From Brevibacillus brevis (GTDB lineage Bacteria; Bacillota; Bacilli; Brevibacillales; Brevibacillaceae), in the NCBI RefSeq assembly GCF_022026395.1, contig NZ_CP041767.1:3876501-3940500 (forward strand): a stretch of DNA of 64,000 nucleotides. Reading direction: 5' to 3'. This document shows positions 27,753 through 37,475 of this stretch, piece after piece (positions within the stretch are counted from its first letter, which is position 1; the number at the start of each line of letters is the position of its first letter). A program made the position numbers and the translations under genes. The notes under the pieces are model-generated. The model saw only the letters and a list, made by a program, of their open reading frames with translations. It was not told where the DNA came from and made no database searches.

Positions 27753-29015
27753 ATGGGGAAATTATCTACGCAAGCCCCCGGTCTAGCCAAAACACTGCGA
27801 CTTCCGCAAATCGTCGCCTTATATATCGGGGCGGTGATCGGTTCCGGCGTATTGCTCATCCCCGGACTCGCAGCCGAGAAGGCTGGTCCTGCTTCCATTT
27901 TAGCTTGGCTCGTCATGTCTATTCTCGTCCTGCCCATGGCCATTACAATGGGGCTGTTATCTGCTCGTTACCCGAGCTCAGGTGGAGTCTCTACTTTTGT
28001 AAGGACAGCGTACGGAGATCGATTCGGAAACATGGTTGGCTGGTTCTTTCTCTTGTCTGTCCCGATTGGCGCACCGATTCTTAGTGTTACAGGGGCCAAC
28101 TACATTGCGATCCTGCTGAACTGGAATGAGTCGCAAGTTTATGCAGCGGCGGCTCTGCTTCTTCTCGCTGTCGTAATAATGAATGTTGTAGGTTTGCATG
28201 TAGCTGCACGTGTCCAAACGATTGTTGTCTCGCTGATTATCACGATTTTGATTTTGGCCGTTGTCGCCAGCATTCCGCATGCATCTGTGACTCACTTTAC
28301 CCCATTTATGCCAAACGGTTGGTTGAGTGTCGTGCAAGCCGCAGGTCTGATGTTCTGGTGCTTCATTGGGTGGGAAGCCGTGACGCATCTTTCAGAGGAA
28401 TTCGTCGATCCTGCGAAAAATGCGATTCGCGGTGTCTTGTGGAGTGCAGGAATCGTTGCTGTCTTATACTTTGCCGTAGCCTTTATGACTGTGGCTACGC
28501 ATAGCTATGGGGTCGGCATCTCCGCTGCATCGCTCAGTGTCATGGTTCAACTATCCTTGGGTCCGATCGGCGGATGGATTGTAGCCGTAACCGCCTTGTT
28601 CATTTGTATCGCGACAGCCAACGCGTACATTGGAGCTGCGTCACGCATCGCCTATTCGTTGGCTCAAGAAAAGATCGCTCCGCGTTGGTTTGGCACCCTC
28701 CACGTCAAGTACCGGACACCAATCGGCGGACTTCTGTTTCTCTCTCTTTGTTTTGTCGTCGTTCTTGGCGTACTCTATTTCGACGTGATCGACTTGTCCA
28801 GACTCATCGAGCTTCCCAATGCTACCTTTTTTGCGACTTACATCGGCGGGTGTCTGGCCGGGGTACGGCTGTTGCACAATAGTCGCGTAGGCCGAATCGC
28901 TTCTTGGACTTCTCTCGTATGTACCGTAGGGCTGTATCCTTTTTTGGGGTGGTCCGCTCTCTATCCGCTCGCGATTGCACTCGTCCTTTTTATTTGGCAA
29001 AAACGTCATGCCTGA
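27753..29015 (+). CDS. APC-family amino-acid permease/exporter (YjeH-like)
   Basis: A 420-residue membrane protein with about 12 hydrophobic segments. The APC signature is in the first helix (VALYIGAVIGSGVLLIPGLAAEKAGPAS), followed by YPSSGGVSTFVRTAYGD and GWEAVTHLSEEFVDPAKNAIRG. The overall pattern resembles E. coli YjeH, an exporter of methionine and branched-chain amino acids, but substrate cannot be read from sequence. GAGGG precedes the ATG. It is divergent from the LysR gene. Confidence 0.85.
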   Translation: MGKLSTQAPGLAKTLRLPQIVALYIGAVIGSGVLLIPGLAAEKAGPASILAWLVMSILVLPMAITMGLLSARYPSSGGVSTFVRTAYGDRFGNMVGWFFLLSVPIGAPILSVTGANYIAILLNWNESQVYAAAALLLLAVVIMNVVGLHVAARVQTIVVSLIITILILAVVASIPHASVTHFTPFMPNGWLSVVQAAGLMFWCFIGWEAVTHLSEEFVDPAKNAIRGVLWSAGIVAVLYFAVAFMTVATHSYGVGISAASLSVMVQLSLGPIGGWIVAVTALFICIATANAYIGAASRIAYSLAQEKIAPRWFGTLHVKYRTPIGGLLFLSLCFVVVLGVLYFDVIDLSRLIELPNATFFATYIGGCLAGVRLLHNSRVGRIASWTSLVCTVGLYPFLGWSALYPLAIALVLFIWQKRHA

Positions 29016-29021
29016 CACGAA

Positions 29022-29057
29022 AAAAGGCTGGGGTCATGTCCCAGCCTTCTTTTTCTT
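29022..29057. terminator. Terminator shared by the permease and SLH-protein genes
   Basis: AAGGCTGGG (29024-29032) pairs with CCCAGCCTT (29040-29048). A T-rich run follows on both strands, so it can end both converging genes. Confidence 0.88.
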
Positions 29058-30108
29058 ATTCATCTTTTCCAATCAGTCGAAACGTTTTGCCATCGCTCGA
29101 GGAAAGGTAAAACGTGCGATCGACGCTTCCGCCCAAATCCCCTGCGTAATATTGAACCGTCATTCTGTATTTATTCATTCCGATTTTTGCAAAGTACATC
29201 AGCTCATTGAACTGCGGAAACCGGATATAATCATACACTTCATATTGCATAAACGAAAAATGCTCGCGTAAAAACGATTCGCTCACAGGCAGATTGTTTT
29301 TCTTTACATACGCGACCAAGTCATCATAGCGTCGAATTTTTTGCTTATCCATCACATCACTTACGAATGACGAGACAGCTTGTGTCATTGCCTTTTTCTC
29401 GCTCTCCGGTACATTGCCAGGGTACAGCTCGTCTATTTTCGTTTCCAAACGATTTAATAGGACGACTGCCTGTGCTCTGTTGATTTTGTCATCAGGACGA
29501 AAGCTTCCATCTGGAAAGCCAGCCAGAATCCCCATTTTGTAGGCAGGGTAGACCGTCATCACCTGTGTTTCATTTTCGACCGAAAGATCCGTAAAAAATT
29601 TCGCTGTCGTTCCCCGATATTTTTCCCCTTCGGATTGATGCCCGATAGCTGCCAGCAAGGTTCTTGCCGCTTCTAACCGCGTCATGCTATCCATCGGTTT
29701 CCCCGATGGCATGATACCCGCAGAAGCCAAATGGTGATAGGTTTTTTCCGACCAACGTCCCGCAGCAGCCTGCAAGTAGGTCTCTTTGATATAGCCTTCA
29801 GGCTCATGACCTGTGAAGGAAGGTATGACGCGTTCAATCAGGGATAAAAACTGTTCTTGCGTCACCGTTTGCTCTGGCTTAAAGGTCCCGTCGGGAAATC
29901 CTTTGATCAATCCTTTTTTGGTAGCAATCCCTATTTCCTTTGCTGCCCAATGTCCATTCGTGTCGATAAATGCAGGGGAATTGACCACATATTCTTCCCG
30001 TGCGTCGGCCTTCTTCATTCCTGCGGTTGCGATGCCCGTCAATAAAACCGACAAGCTAACAACTAGTAGAGTGGCTTTTTTCCCGATTTGTTGTAATGTA
30101 ATCTGCAT
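29056..30108 (-). CDS. S-layer-homology (SLH) domain secreted protein
   Basis: A 350-residue exported protein. A signal peptide (GKKATLLVVSLSVLLTGIATA) is followed by three SLH domains, which bind pyruvylated secondary wall polymer. These are about residues 44-95 (FIDTNGHWAAKEIGIATKKG, GFPDGTFKPEQTVTQEQF), 105-155 (degenerate) and 175-225 (GILAGFPDGSFRPDDKINRAQA). A C-terminal domain of about 120 residues is unassigned. ATG 30108 is chosen for the AAAGGTGG eight bases upstream. S-layer surfaces are typical of Brevibacillus and Paenibacillus. Confidence 0.88.
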   Translation of the reverse strand: MQITLQQIGKKATLLVVSLSVLLTGIATAGMKKADAREEYVVNSPAFIDTNGHWAAKEIGIATKKGLIKGFPDGTFKPEQTVTQEQFLSLIERVIPSFTGHEPEGYIKETYLQAAAGRWSEKTYHHLASAGIMPSGKPMDSMTRLEAARTLLAAIGHQSEGEKYRGTTAKFFTDLSVENETQVMTVYPAYKMGILAGFPDGSFRPDDKINRAQAVVLLNRLETKIDELYPGNVPESEKKAMTQAVSSFVSDVMDKQKIRRYDDLVAYVKKNNLPVSESFLREHFSFMQYEVYDYIRFPQFNELMYFAKIGMNKYRMTVQYYAGDLGGSVDRTFYLSSSDGKTFRLIGKDE

Positions 30109-30214
30109 CCCGAGTACCACCTTTCCCCAAAAACAATCCATTACTACTAAGACGCAAAATTTGTCGGAAAAGTTTCGGCATAATTTGATGAAAAGTTTTC
30201 CATCTGCTTAAACA

Positions 30215-30258
30215 ACAAAAAAATAGCCGGGTCCACTTCTAGGACGATCCGACTATTT
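30215..30258 (-). terminator. Terminator after bshC
   Basis: On the minus strand AAATAG-T-CGG and CCG-G-CTATTT form an interrupted stem followed by seven T. Confidence 0.75.
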
Positions 30259-30269
30259 TGCGCTGCATT

Positions 30270-31892
30270 TTACAGGTAATAAAGTTGATGAGTACCATCA
30301 TGCGCGAATGGCGCATCTACTAATCGGTCAATCAAACCAAGACCATACTTATTTGCAAACGGGAAAAACGAATGCTTTCTTTCTTGCAGTCCACCTTCGG
30401 GCAACAAAGCGGTCTCAATTCGTTGGACGCGGACGTGTTCCACGTCATCTTTTTGCTGTAGCGAACGAATTAGACGTTCTTCCAAAAAGGAGACCTGCTC
30501 TAGCAGCAGCTTACTATTTTTCTCCGCCAGACCACGCAATCCGCCATCCAGAGAAACGACTTCCTCTACCAGCGGACGATAGATCGACATAATCGACTCC
30601 CGTGCCGAAGCGAATTGCTGCTCCAACGGATGTGGCCCCTGATTTTTGGACCACTCCGTTTTCCAAGCGGTGAAATCAGTCAAGACTTGTTCAACAGACA
30701 ACCCCAAGCTATCCAGCAGTCTCAGTTGAGCACCTTCCACAAGGGTAATGGACATCCGAGGCAATACGATCGGCATCTGCATCCCGAATAGCTCGAATAC
30801 CTCCCGATAAAACGCCCAATACGCAATCTCACCCGGACCTCCAATGAAGGCAAGCGTAGGAAAGAGATGCTCCTGCATCAACCCACGAGTAACGACGTTT
30901 GTGCTAAAACGCTCCGGGGTATCTGCAACCTGCTTGAGCAATTCATCGCGACTGTAAGAACGTCTCCGATTGATAAAGCGCTCCCCGTGACGTTCTAGCA
31001 GCAATCGATCATCGCCCTCATAGACGAACAGATTGGCTTGATGCTCTTCCACTTGCAATTGGAGTGGATAGCCAGCCGTTGAAATTCGATCCGCTGCCCG
31101 CAGCATCACCTTCGTCAATTGCTCATTGTTTTCGATGATCTGTGAAAAAATGGGTTGCTGCAGTTCACGAACAAACGGCAACGAGGATTCAACCAGAACA
31201 AGACCGTGCTTGCCAAACAGTTTTGCCATCAAGCGGGCAAACCACTCTGCGACTGTGCGCGAGTCTGATGCAGTCTGCGTCAGCAACTCACGAATCTGTT
31301 TGGTTTCGGTAGTCTCTGTCTGTCCCTGGAAAAACTTTTCCAGGAACTGCGTACACAGCTCAGGGTCCAAGGGTAGCGTACTTGCCGATTGACGGCCCTT
31401 TTTGTTCAGAGCCAGTCGCTCTTTGTGCAGGCGCTTTCCATCGTCCGCTCCCCAGTACACGTGATCGATCTCATCGATGTCATGATCTTCGCCAGCAATC
31501 CAAAACACCGGAATGACGTTCGCCTGAAGCTCAGCAGACAGCCTCTTCGCTGCCTGGATCAGATGAACAGCCTTGTTGACCGTATAGAGTGGCCCACCCA
31601 GAACTCCTGCTTGCTGACCGCCGATGACCACATAGGTGTCTGGCTGTTTGAGCAACTCGATATTTTTCAGTGTTTCAGGGTGAGTACCCATCTCTTTATT
31701 AAATCGATATAAACCTTCCACGAGCTGGTTCCGGTGAGGATAGGATTGACTTCGAAGCCATTCCACGCGTTCTCGATAGGACTGTTCACGGTAGGGATTA
31801 TGCTCAAAAAACTGTAATGCAGAGGCATTTTGCTGCTGGTACTCCTGTGCCAGCGGATTCGCCAATGGAAGCGCGAGACATTCAACATTCAT
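30270..31892 (-). CDS. bshC: Bacillithiol biosynthesis cysteine-adding enzyme BshC
   Basis: Final step of bacillithiol synthesis, adding cysteine to glucosaminyl-malate. The 540-residue length and the motifs TYVVIGGQQAGVLGGPLYTVNKA, IPVFWIAGEDHDIDEIDHVYW and FIGGPGEIAYWAFYREVFELF identify the family; a C-terminal coiled coil spans about residues 430-490. It lies near mraZ as in B. subtilis (yllA), although here the ahcY, LysR, permease and SLH genes are interposed. Confidence 0.96.
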   Translation of the reverse strand: MNVECLALPLANPLAQEYQQQNASALQFFEHNPYREQSYRERVEWLRSQSYPHRNQLVEGLYRFNKEMGTHPETLKNIELLKQPDTYVVIGGQQAGVLGGPLYTVNKAVHLIQAAKRLSAELQANVIPVFWIAGEDHDIDEIDHVYWGADDGKRLHKERLALNKKGRQSASTLPLDPELCTQFLEKFFQGQTETTETKQIRELLTQTASDSRTVAEWFARLMAKLFGKHGLVLVESSLPFVRELQQPIFSQIIENNEQLTKVMLRAADRISTAGYPLQLQVEEHQANLFVYEGDDRLLLERHGERFINRRRSYSRDELLKQVADTPERFSTNVVTRGLMQEHLFPTLAFIGGPGEIAYWAFYREVFELFGMQMPIVLPRMSITLVEGAQLRLLDSLGLSVEQVLTDFTAWKTEWSKNQGPHPLEQQFASARESIMSIYRPLVEEVVSLDGGLRGLAEKNSKLLLEQVSFLEERLIRSLQQKDDVEHVRVQRIETALLPEGGLQERKHSFFPFANKYGLGLIDRLVDAPFAHDGTHQLYYL

Positions 31893-31950
31893 GCTAGCTC
31901 ACCTTTCTTCGGGCCATGGTCAACCAAAATTATAACATGCTCCACAGCCA

Positions 31951-31984
31951 CAAAAAACAAGACAACCCACTTTAATGGGTTGTC
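31951..31984 (-). terminator. Terminator after the XRE-cupin regulator
   Basis: GACAACCCA and TGGGTTGTC form a perfect nine-pair stem with a six-base loop; on the minus strand a TTGTTTTTT tail follows. Confidence 0.88.
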
Positions 31985-32015
31985 AAAGTGTAATACAGGC
32001 TCGTTTGCGCTTGCA

Positions 32016-32573
32016 TTAAAATTGCGGAGGGGTGACGGACCAGATTAACAAAGCTTCCGTTTCTCCTGTATTTTCGATTGAGTGTGTTTTGCTGCTATCA
32101 AATGAAATACTGTCTCCTGCTTCCAATACATGCTCTTCATCGTTAAAGCGTGCTGTCACACTGCCAGTAATGACCGTGAAGCACTCTTCTCCCTCTGACT
32201 GCACGAACTTGTCGACAGCCATTTCTCCAGGCATCAGTCGCACTTCCAGCATCCCCAGCTTGGCACTACCTCCCATCGAGAGCAGCGAATACGTGCCCGT
32301 CGATTCAGGAAAGACCAGTTGTCTGCGTTTTTGCAAGCGAGTCACATGCACCTGCTTTTGATCAATATCTTCGAAAAAATGAATGATGGGTGACTCCAGA
32401 GCTTTGGTGATTTTCCACAGCGAATCCAGCGACGGCTGTGAAATTCCACGCTCTACTTGGCTCAGCAAACCTTTGCTTAACCCTGTCTTGCCTGCCATAA
32501 TTTCCAAGGTAAAGCCGCGTTCTTTCCGAATCATTCGAATCTTATGACCGATGGTCTCGATGGGAAGTCGCAT
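32016..32573 (-). CDS. XRE-family regulator with C-terminal cupin domain
   Basis: A 185-residue regulator with a helix-turn-helix at residues 5-60 (IRMIRKERGFTLEIMAGKTGLSKGLLSQVERG) and a cupin domain at about 105-180 (VDKFVQSEGEECFTVITGSVTARF, GDSISFDSSKTHSIENTG). Such proteins usually control a neighbouring metabolic or transport gene in response to a small ligand. ATG 32573 is chosen because AAGAAGG lies upstream. The likely targets, panE and the small membrane protein, are on the same strand upstream. Confidence 0.9.
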   Translation of the reverse strand: MRLPIETIGHKIRMIRKERGFTLEIMAGKTGLSKGLLSQVERGISQPSLDSLWKITKALESPIIHFFEDIDQKQVHVTRLQKRRQLVFPESTGTYSLLSMGGSAKLGMLEVRLMPGEMAVDKFVQSEGEECFTVITGSVTARFNDEEHVLEAGDSISFDSSKTHSIENTGETEALLIWSVTPPQF

Positions 32574-32625
32574 AGTTCCAACCTTCTTTCTTATCGGAAT
32601 AAATACGATATGTATCAACAGTGCT

Positions 32626-33024
32626 TTACACGACACCCATCGTTTTGATAATTCCGGTCGTAAACAGCACTATGTAGACGATTCCAAACCAGAGAAACGA
32701 CAATCGCCAGGCTGAAAATCCTACCTTTTTGAGGGAGAGCCGCCCCTTCAACTTCATCTGTACCCACCCAAGGAGTATGGTTACCACCAGGTAAAAACAG
32801 AATACCCACCACCAAGCGGAGAATGCCTCGGGCCAGATCAGTTCGTAAGCGGAAACGGCAGAGCGAATCACCAAAAGATTCGTGATATTTATCGCGAAGC
32901 GGCCTGCCAATTTCTTGTTCCGCGTCATTCCATACAAGATGAAATAAACGATCGGAAATCCGAGAAACGGCACAACCGTCAGCGTCCCCCACAAATAGGC
33001 CCAGACATTCGCCAAAAAGGTCAT
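32626..33024 (-). CDS. DUF3397-like small membrane protein
   Basis: A 132-residue protein with four hydrophobic segments (for example TVVPFLGFPIVYFILYGM and FCFYLVVTILLGWVQMKL). Size, topology and location between panE and bshC fit the DUF3397 family of Bacillales; I assign this from memory of gene order, so it is tentative. The ATG overlaps the panE stop by four bases, so the two are translationally coupled. Confidence 0.72.
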   Translation of the reverse strand: MTFLANVWAYLWGTLTVVPFLGFPIVYFILYGMTRNKKLAGRFAINITNLLVIRSAVSAYELIWPEAFSAWWWVFCFYLVVTILLGWVQMKLKGRLSLKKVGFSAWRLSFLWFGIVYIVLFTTGIIKTMGVV

Positions 33025-33986
33025 CTACTGTCGCCTCCCTCCTTCCGTATTCCCATGTCTGACTTTAGAAGGATAACGCGAAGCAAGGTTTCGTGCAGCG
33101 GAGTCGGAATCCCGGCTTTTTGCCCTAGTTGGACGAGATAGCCGTTGATAGACTGCACTTCCGTCGGTCTGCGCTTCTTAATATCCTGCAGCATGGAGGA
33201 AAGATTACGGGAAGTATTTCGGCAAATGGAGACAATTTCCTGCAAGTCTGCATCCTCGATTTTTTGTCCAGCATACGCGGCTACTGCAGCTGCTTCCACA
33301 AATAAAGCACGCATGAGCTGTTGCGTATGTGAATTTTCGAGGAGGGCACCATTTGGGATTTCAAAAAGCGCGGTTAACGGATTGATCAGCGCATTTGCGA
33401 TGAGCTTGCGCCAAGCGAAGGGCTGTATTGCCTTTTCATAGATAGCCTCCATGCCTGTTGCTATTGCCCATTCGACAAATATGCGAATCAGTGGATCATT
33501 GCAATCAGAAGTCTCCCAAGAGCCTACACGCAAAGTACCTGTACCGGTGTGCACGACTTCTGTAGGCGACAATCTCCTTGCTCCTTCCGTATTAATCGCA
33601 AAGAAGCACTGTGTCTCCGTTAAAACGGTTCGAAGCAATTCGTAATGACCCATGCCATTTTGCAAAGCGATTACTCTTGCCTTGAGGTCCAACCTTTGTA
33701 GAGCTGGGAGCAAGCTGTGCAAATCTGGCTGCTTTACAGTTAACAGATACAGATTCCCTTCAGGCAATCCTTCTTCAATGGAGCGAGCGGCTACGGGAAC
33801 AGTGACTGAATCCCCATTCAGCTTTTGAAAGCTGAGCCCGCGTTCATTTAGCTGATTCGCCTGGAGTGAACTGCGTGTAACAATCGTAACAGGTTGTCCA
33901 GCGTGTGCGAGCCTTGCTGCATACAGCAGCCCGACAGACCCTCCACCTATGACTACTACCTGAAACGTCATTGGTTCTAGCAGCAT
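33021..33986 (-). CDS. panE: 2-dehydropantoate 2-reductase (ketopantoate reductase)
   Basis: NADPH-dependent reduction of ketopantoate to pantoate in pantothenate synthesis. The protein shows the Rossmann loop VVVIGGGSVGLLYAARLAHAG, the catalytic lysine region QPFAWRKLIANALINPLTALF and the C-terminal KKRRPTEVQSINGYLV. I place the start at ATG 33986 after GTGGGTG, giving 321 residues; an ATG five codons on is closer to the Rossmann fold but lacks a ribosome site. It is coupled to the downstream membrane-protein gene. Confidence 0.88.
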   Translation of the reverse strand: MLLEPMTFQVVVIGGGSVGLLYAARLAHAGQPVTIVTRSSLQANQLNERGLSFQKLNGDSVTVPVAARSIEEGLPEGNLYLLTVKQPDLHSLLPALQRLDLKARVIALQNGMGHYELLRTVLTETQCFFAINTEGARRLSPTEVVHTGTGTLRVGSWETSDCNDPLIRIFVEWAIATGMEAIYEKAIQPFAWRKLIANALINPLTALFEIPNGALLENSHTQQLMRALFVEAAAVAAYAGQKIEDADLQEIVSICRNTSRNLSSMLQDIKKRRPTEVQSINGYLVQLGQKAGIPTPLHETLLRVILLKSDMGIRKEGGDSR

Positions 33987-34112
33987 TTGTTCACCCACAT
34001 TAATCAATGCTTATTTTTCAAGAATAACAGAGTTTTCGGGATTGTTCAATTGATTGCCACAAAAAAAGATCGAAATTATCGAAATATTCCTTGGCTCCCA
34101 CACCTTTTTTGT

Positions 34113-34146
34113 AAAAAAATAGGCTGTCGCCCATTGACGACAGCCT
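34113..34146 (-). terminator. Terminator of the leucine-degradation operon
   Basis: AGGCTGTCG (34121-34129) pairs with CGACAGCCT (34138-34146); on the minus strand ATTTTTTTA follows. Confidence 0.9.
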
Positions 34147-34156
34147 GACCCCTCAA

Positions 34157-35695
34157 TTATACGGGATAAACAGCATGCTTTCTGTCCGAAAAAACGTGAC
34201 GCTTTTCCTTGTAAACCTCGTAGCGCTGGATTAATTCGCGTCTCAGTTCGCTTGGAGGCACAACAGCATCCACAATCAAGTTCGAAGCCAGTAAGTACAG
34301 ATCGATGTCTTCCTGATACTCTCTGCGTTTTTCCTGAATAAACGCTTGACGCTCCGCCGGGTCCTCAATCGCCTGTATTTTGTTACTGTAGACGGCATTA
34401 ACGGCTGCTTCTGGTCCCATCACGGCGATTTGGGCTCCGGGCAGTGCGAGGCAAGCATCTGGTTCAAAGGCAGAGCTAGCCATTGCATACAAGCCAGCAC
34501 CATACGCTTTACGTACAATGACAGATATTTTCGGTACTGTGGCTTCCGCCATGGCGGAGATCATTTTTGCCCCGTGTCTGATAATACCTGCCCGCTCTAC
34601 GGCTGTCCCAATCATAAATCCCGGAACATCCGCCAAGAACAACAGTGGAATGGAAAACGCATCGCACAGCGTGATGAATCTAGCCGCCTTGTCAGCCGAA
34701 TCGACAAACAAGACTCCTCCTTTTACACGCGGCTGGTTGGCAATGATACCGACAGGTTTGCCATCCAGACGTGCCAATCCGGTAATCAGTTCTTGGGCAA
34801 ATAATTTTTTGATTTCAAAGAACGAATCCTCGTCGACCAATGCTGTAATGACATCATGCATATTGAAAGCTGCATTTTGGTTCTCCGGCACGATGCTCGT
34901 GATTTCTTTCGCTGTAGACACAGGAGCTTTTGCCAGTGCAGTCGGCGGCGTCAATGTATAGTTCGCCGGGAAGAAGCGCAGATAGCTGCGCGCTGCTTGA
35001 ATCGCTTCTTCTTCATTGGCAGCCAGTACGTCGCCGCATCCGCTGACGGAGCAATGCATGCGTGCGCCGCCCAACTCCTCCAAGCTCACTTTTTCTCCAA
35101 TCACCATTTCCGCCATGCGCGGAGAGCCCAAGTACATGCTCGCGTTTTTGTCGACCATGATGACAATGTCACAAAAAGCAGGGATATAAGCGCCACCAGC
35201 CGCAGAAGGTCCAAACAAAATGCACACTTGTGGAATTTTGCCCGAAAGCTTCACTTGGTTGTAAAAGATTCGGCCAGCCCCCCGTCGGCCTGGGAACATC
35301 TCCAATTGATCAGTGATACGCGCTCCTGCTGAATCGACGAGATAGAGAAGAGGAACACGCATTTTTTCGGCTGTCTCTTGAATGCGAATGATTTTTTCGA
35401 CGGTCCGCGATCCCCAAGACCCGGCTTTCACAGTCGAATCATTTGCCATCACGCAGACGGTTTGACCATTAACCTTGCCAATTGCGGTCACAACTCCATC
35501 CGCCGGCAGATCGCCTGCCATAACATTCGCGAACAGCCCATCCTCGACCATGAACTCGTCATCGAACAATAGCTTGAGGCGATCGCGGACGAACAGCTTG
35601 TTTTGCTCCTTGAGCTTGTCATGATACTTGGCATCGCCCCCTTGCACTACTTGGGCAATTTTTTCGTGCAATGTGTCTTCCAAATGTTTGGTCAT
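34157..35695 (-). CDS. yngE: Acyl-CoA carboxylase carboxyltransferase subunit (YngE-like)
   Basis: Carboxyltransferase subunit that moves CO2 from biotin to an acyl-CoA. In this operon the likely substrate is 3-methylcrotonyl-CoA (inference from neighbours). The 512 residues carry the N-terminal carboxyltransferase half with LVDSAGARITDQLEMFPGRRGAGRIFYN and GPSAAGGAYIPAFCD, and the C-terminal half with VPGFMIGTAVERAGIIRHGAKM and AYGAGLYAMASSAFEPD. ATG 35695 follows GAGGGGG by nine bases. Propionyl-CoA specificity cannot be excluded. Confidence 0.92.
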   Translation of the reverse strand: MTKHLEDTLHEKIAQVVQGGDAKYHDKLKEQNKLFVRDRLKLLFDDEFMVEDGLFANVMAGDLPADGVVTAIGKVNGQTVCVMANDSTVKAGSWGSRTVEKIIRIQETAEKMRVPLLYLVDSAGARITDQLEMFPGRRGAGRIFYNQVKLSGKIPQVCILFGPSAAGGAYIPAFCDIVIMVDKNASMYLGSPRMAEMVIGEKVSLEELGGARMHCSVSGCGDVLAANEEEAIQAARSYLRFFPANYTLTPPTALAKAPVSTAKEITSIVPENQNAAFNMHDVITALVDEDSFFEIKKLFAQELITGLARLDGKPVGIIANQPRVKGGVLFVDSADKAARFITLCDAFSIPLLFLADVPGFMIGTAVERAGIIRHGAKMISAMAEATVPKISVIVRKAYGAGLYAMASSAFEPDACLALPGAQIAVMGPEAAVNAVYSNKIQAIEDPAERQAFIQEKRREYQEDIDLYLLASNLIVDAVVPPSELRRELIQRYEVYKEKRHVFSDRKHAVYPV

Positions 35696-35712
35696 CAGCG
35701 TAATCCCCCTCG

Positions 35713-36486
35713 TCACTCTCCGCGGTATATCGGTTTTCGTTTTTCTTGGAAGGCTGCGAGTCCTTCTAGGCGGTCTTTCGTCGGGACGAGCAGCTTGTAC
35801 GCGTTGCTTTCAATCTGAAGTCCGCTACCTAGCTCGACTTCCACTCCACAATCGATGGCAAACTTGGCTTGGGCTAAGGCAAGTGGAGCATTCGCTGAAA
35901 TTTGCTCGGCCAAAGAAATGGCTGTCGCCATGAGTTGATCAGTGGGAACAATCCGATTGACTAACCCGATGGACATTGCCTCCTCTGGAAAAACACGCCT
36001 TGCCGTAAAAATCAGTTCCTTGGCGACGCCTTTTCCAACCAGCCGAGGTAGGCGCTGTGTTCCGCCGGCGCCAGGGATGATCCCGAGCGATGTCTCCGTT
36101 AACCCCATCTGGGCCTGATCACTCATGATCCGCAGATCGCACGCCAATGCCAATTCGGTACCGCCACCCAGTGCCAGCCCGTTAATCGCCGCGATGACAG
36201 GTTTCGGTAGCTTTTCCAGCTCTGTGAACGTATCTCGAATCGTTTGGATATAGACATCAACCTGCTGTGGTGACATGGAGCGTCGCTCTCTCAAATCTGC
36301 ACCAGAGCAAAACGCCTTGTCACCAGCCCCTGTCACAATGACCGCCCGGATGTCGCGATTATGGTTGATTTCACTGATCAAGCCGCGCAGTGTCACAAGC
36401 GTATCCAGATTGAGGCAGTTAAAAACTTCTGGCCGTTGCAGCGTCAGTACGCCGATTGCGCCCTCTCTTTGCAGGGAAACCGTCAT
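35713..36486 (-). CDS. yngF: Enoyl-CoA hydratase (YngF-like, probable methylglutaconyl-CoA hydratase)
   Basis: Crotonase-fold hydratase of 257 residues. The oxyanion-hole segments are VTGAGDKAFCSGADLRER and INGLALGGGTELALACDLRI. The catalytic Glu region is TETSLGIIPGAGGTQRLPRLVG, with both glutamates of a true hydratase. In leucine degradation it would hydrate 3-methylglutaconyl-CoA to HMG-CoA, between the carboxylase and the lyase encoded beside it. AGAGGGG precedes the ATG. Confidence 0.9.
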   Translation of the reverse strand: MTVSLQREGAIGVLTLQRPEVFNCLNLDTLVTLRGLISEINHNRDIRAVIVTGAGDKAFCSGADLRERRSMSPQQVDVYIQTIRDTFTELEKLPKPVIAAINGLALGGGTELALACDLRIMSDQAQMGLTETSLGIIPGAGGTQRLPRLVGKGVAKELIFTARRVFPEEAMSIGLVNRIVPTDQLMATAISLAEQISANAPLALAQAKFAIDCGVEVELGSGLQIESNAYKLLVPTKDRLEGLAAFQEKRKPIYRGE

Positions 36487-36523
36487 CTTCTATCCCCTCT
36501 TTGCGAATGTGTGGAAATACAGA

Positions 36524-37423
36524 TCATCCAGCTGGTTTACTTGCGAGCGATGCCCGTAGCACTTTTGAGGGGAGCTCTTTGCCCAACTGCTGCCCAATAT
36601 ACGCACCAGCCTCAATCAACTTCTCGAGATCGACTCCCGTTTCATAGTCCATTCCGTGCAACATGTAGACCAAATCTTCAGTCGAAATGTTGCCGGCAGC
36701 TCCTGGGGCATACGGGCATCCACCAAGCCCGCCGATTGAGCTGTCAAAGATTCGGATTCCTTCATCAAGCGCCGCTGCTACGTTCGCCAATCCGGTTCCT
36801 CTCGTATCATGGAAATGGGCGGCTAAGCGCTCGTTCGTAACATCTTTCACAAGTTCTCCAAAAACCTCATGAACCTGCTTCGGTGTTGCAACCCCTATCG
36901 TATCCCCGAGAGAAATCTCGTACACTCCCATTTCCAACAGATCCTCTGTCACCCTGCGGCTATTGTCCAGCGGAACGTTTCCTTCATACGGACAGCCGAA
37001 CACCGTTGAGATATATCCACGAACTTTCATCCCGAGAGCCAGCGCTTCCTGGGCAACCTCCCGCAGGATCGGATACGTGTCTGCTATCGGTTTATTGATG
37101 TTTTTTTGATTATGGGTTTCAGAGGCAGACATGAACAGGGCAATCTCTGTCAGTCCGCACTGGCGCGCCCGCTCCAGACCGCGAATATTTGGAACCAATG
37201 CGCTAAGCGCTACCTCTTGGCTGCGATTGATTCCCTGCAAGACCTCATCTGCATCCGCCAATTGCGGTATCCATTTCGGATTCACAAATGAACTTGCTTC
37301 TATCCGCTTCAAGCCTGCTGCCATCAGCTTATGAATCAAGGCAATTTTTGCTGCTGCCGGAACGATCGCGCTCTCATTTTGCAACCCGTCACGAGGACCG
37401 ACCTCCACGATTTGCACACGCAC
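36524..37423 (-). CDS. yngG: Hydroxymethylglutaryl-CoA lyase (YngG-like)
   Basis: Cleaves HMG-CoA to acetoacetate and acetyl-CoA, the last step of leucine degradation. The 299-residue TIM barrel has VEVGPRDGLQNE at the N-terminus, the metal ligands in AAHFHDTRGTGLANV and the active-site cysteine signature SSIGGLGGCPYAPGAAGN. The start is GTG 37423 seven bases after GAGGGGGGTG. Confidence 0.95.
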   Translation of the reverse strand: MRVQIVEVGPRDGLQNESAIVPAAAKIALIHKLMAAGLKRIEASSFVNPKWIPQLADADEVLQGINRSQEVALSALVPNIRGLERARQCGLTEIALFMSASETHNQKNINKPIADTYPILREVAQEALALGMKVRGYISTVFGCPYEGNVPLDNSRRVTEDLLEMGVYEISLGDTIGVATPKQVHEVFGELVKDVTNERLAAHFHDTRGTGLANVAAALDEGIRIFDSSIGGLGGCPYAPGAAGNISTEDLVYMLHGMDYETGVDLEKLIEAGAYIGQQLGKELPSKVLRASLASKPAG

Positions 37424-37475
37424 AACAAGTCACCCCCCTCGCCTAGCGGTCGCTCAGTTTAGAAGTATTCTAATC

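Noticed and set aside
32615-32992. A 125-codon minus-strand frame overlapping the DUF3397-like gene
   Set aside because: It is out of frame with the membrane protein coupled to panE, and its composition is not protein-like.
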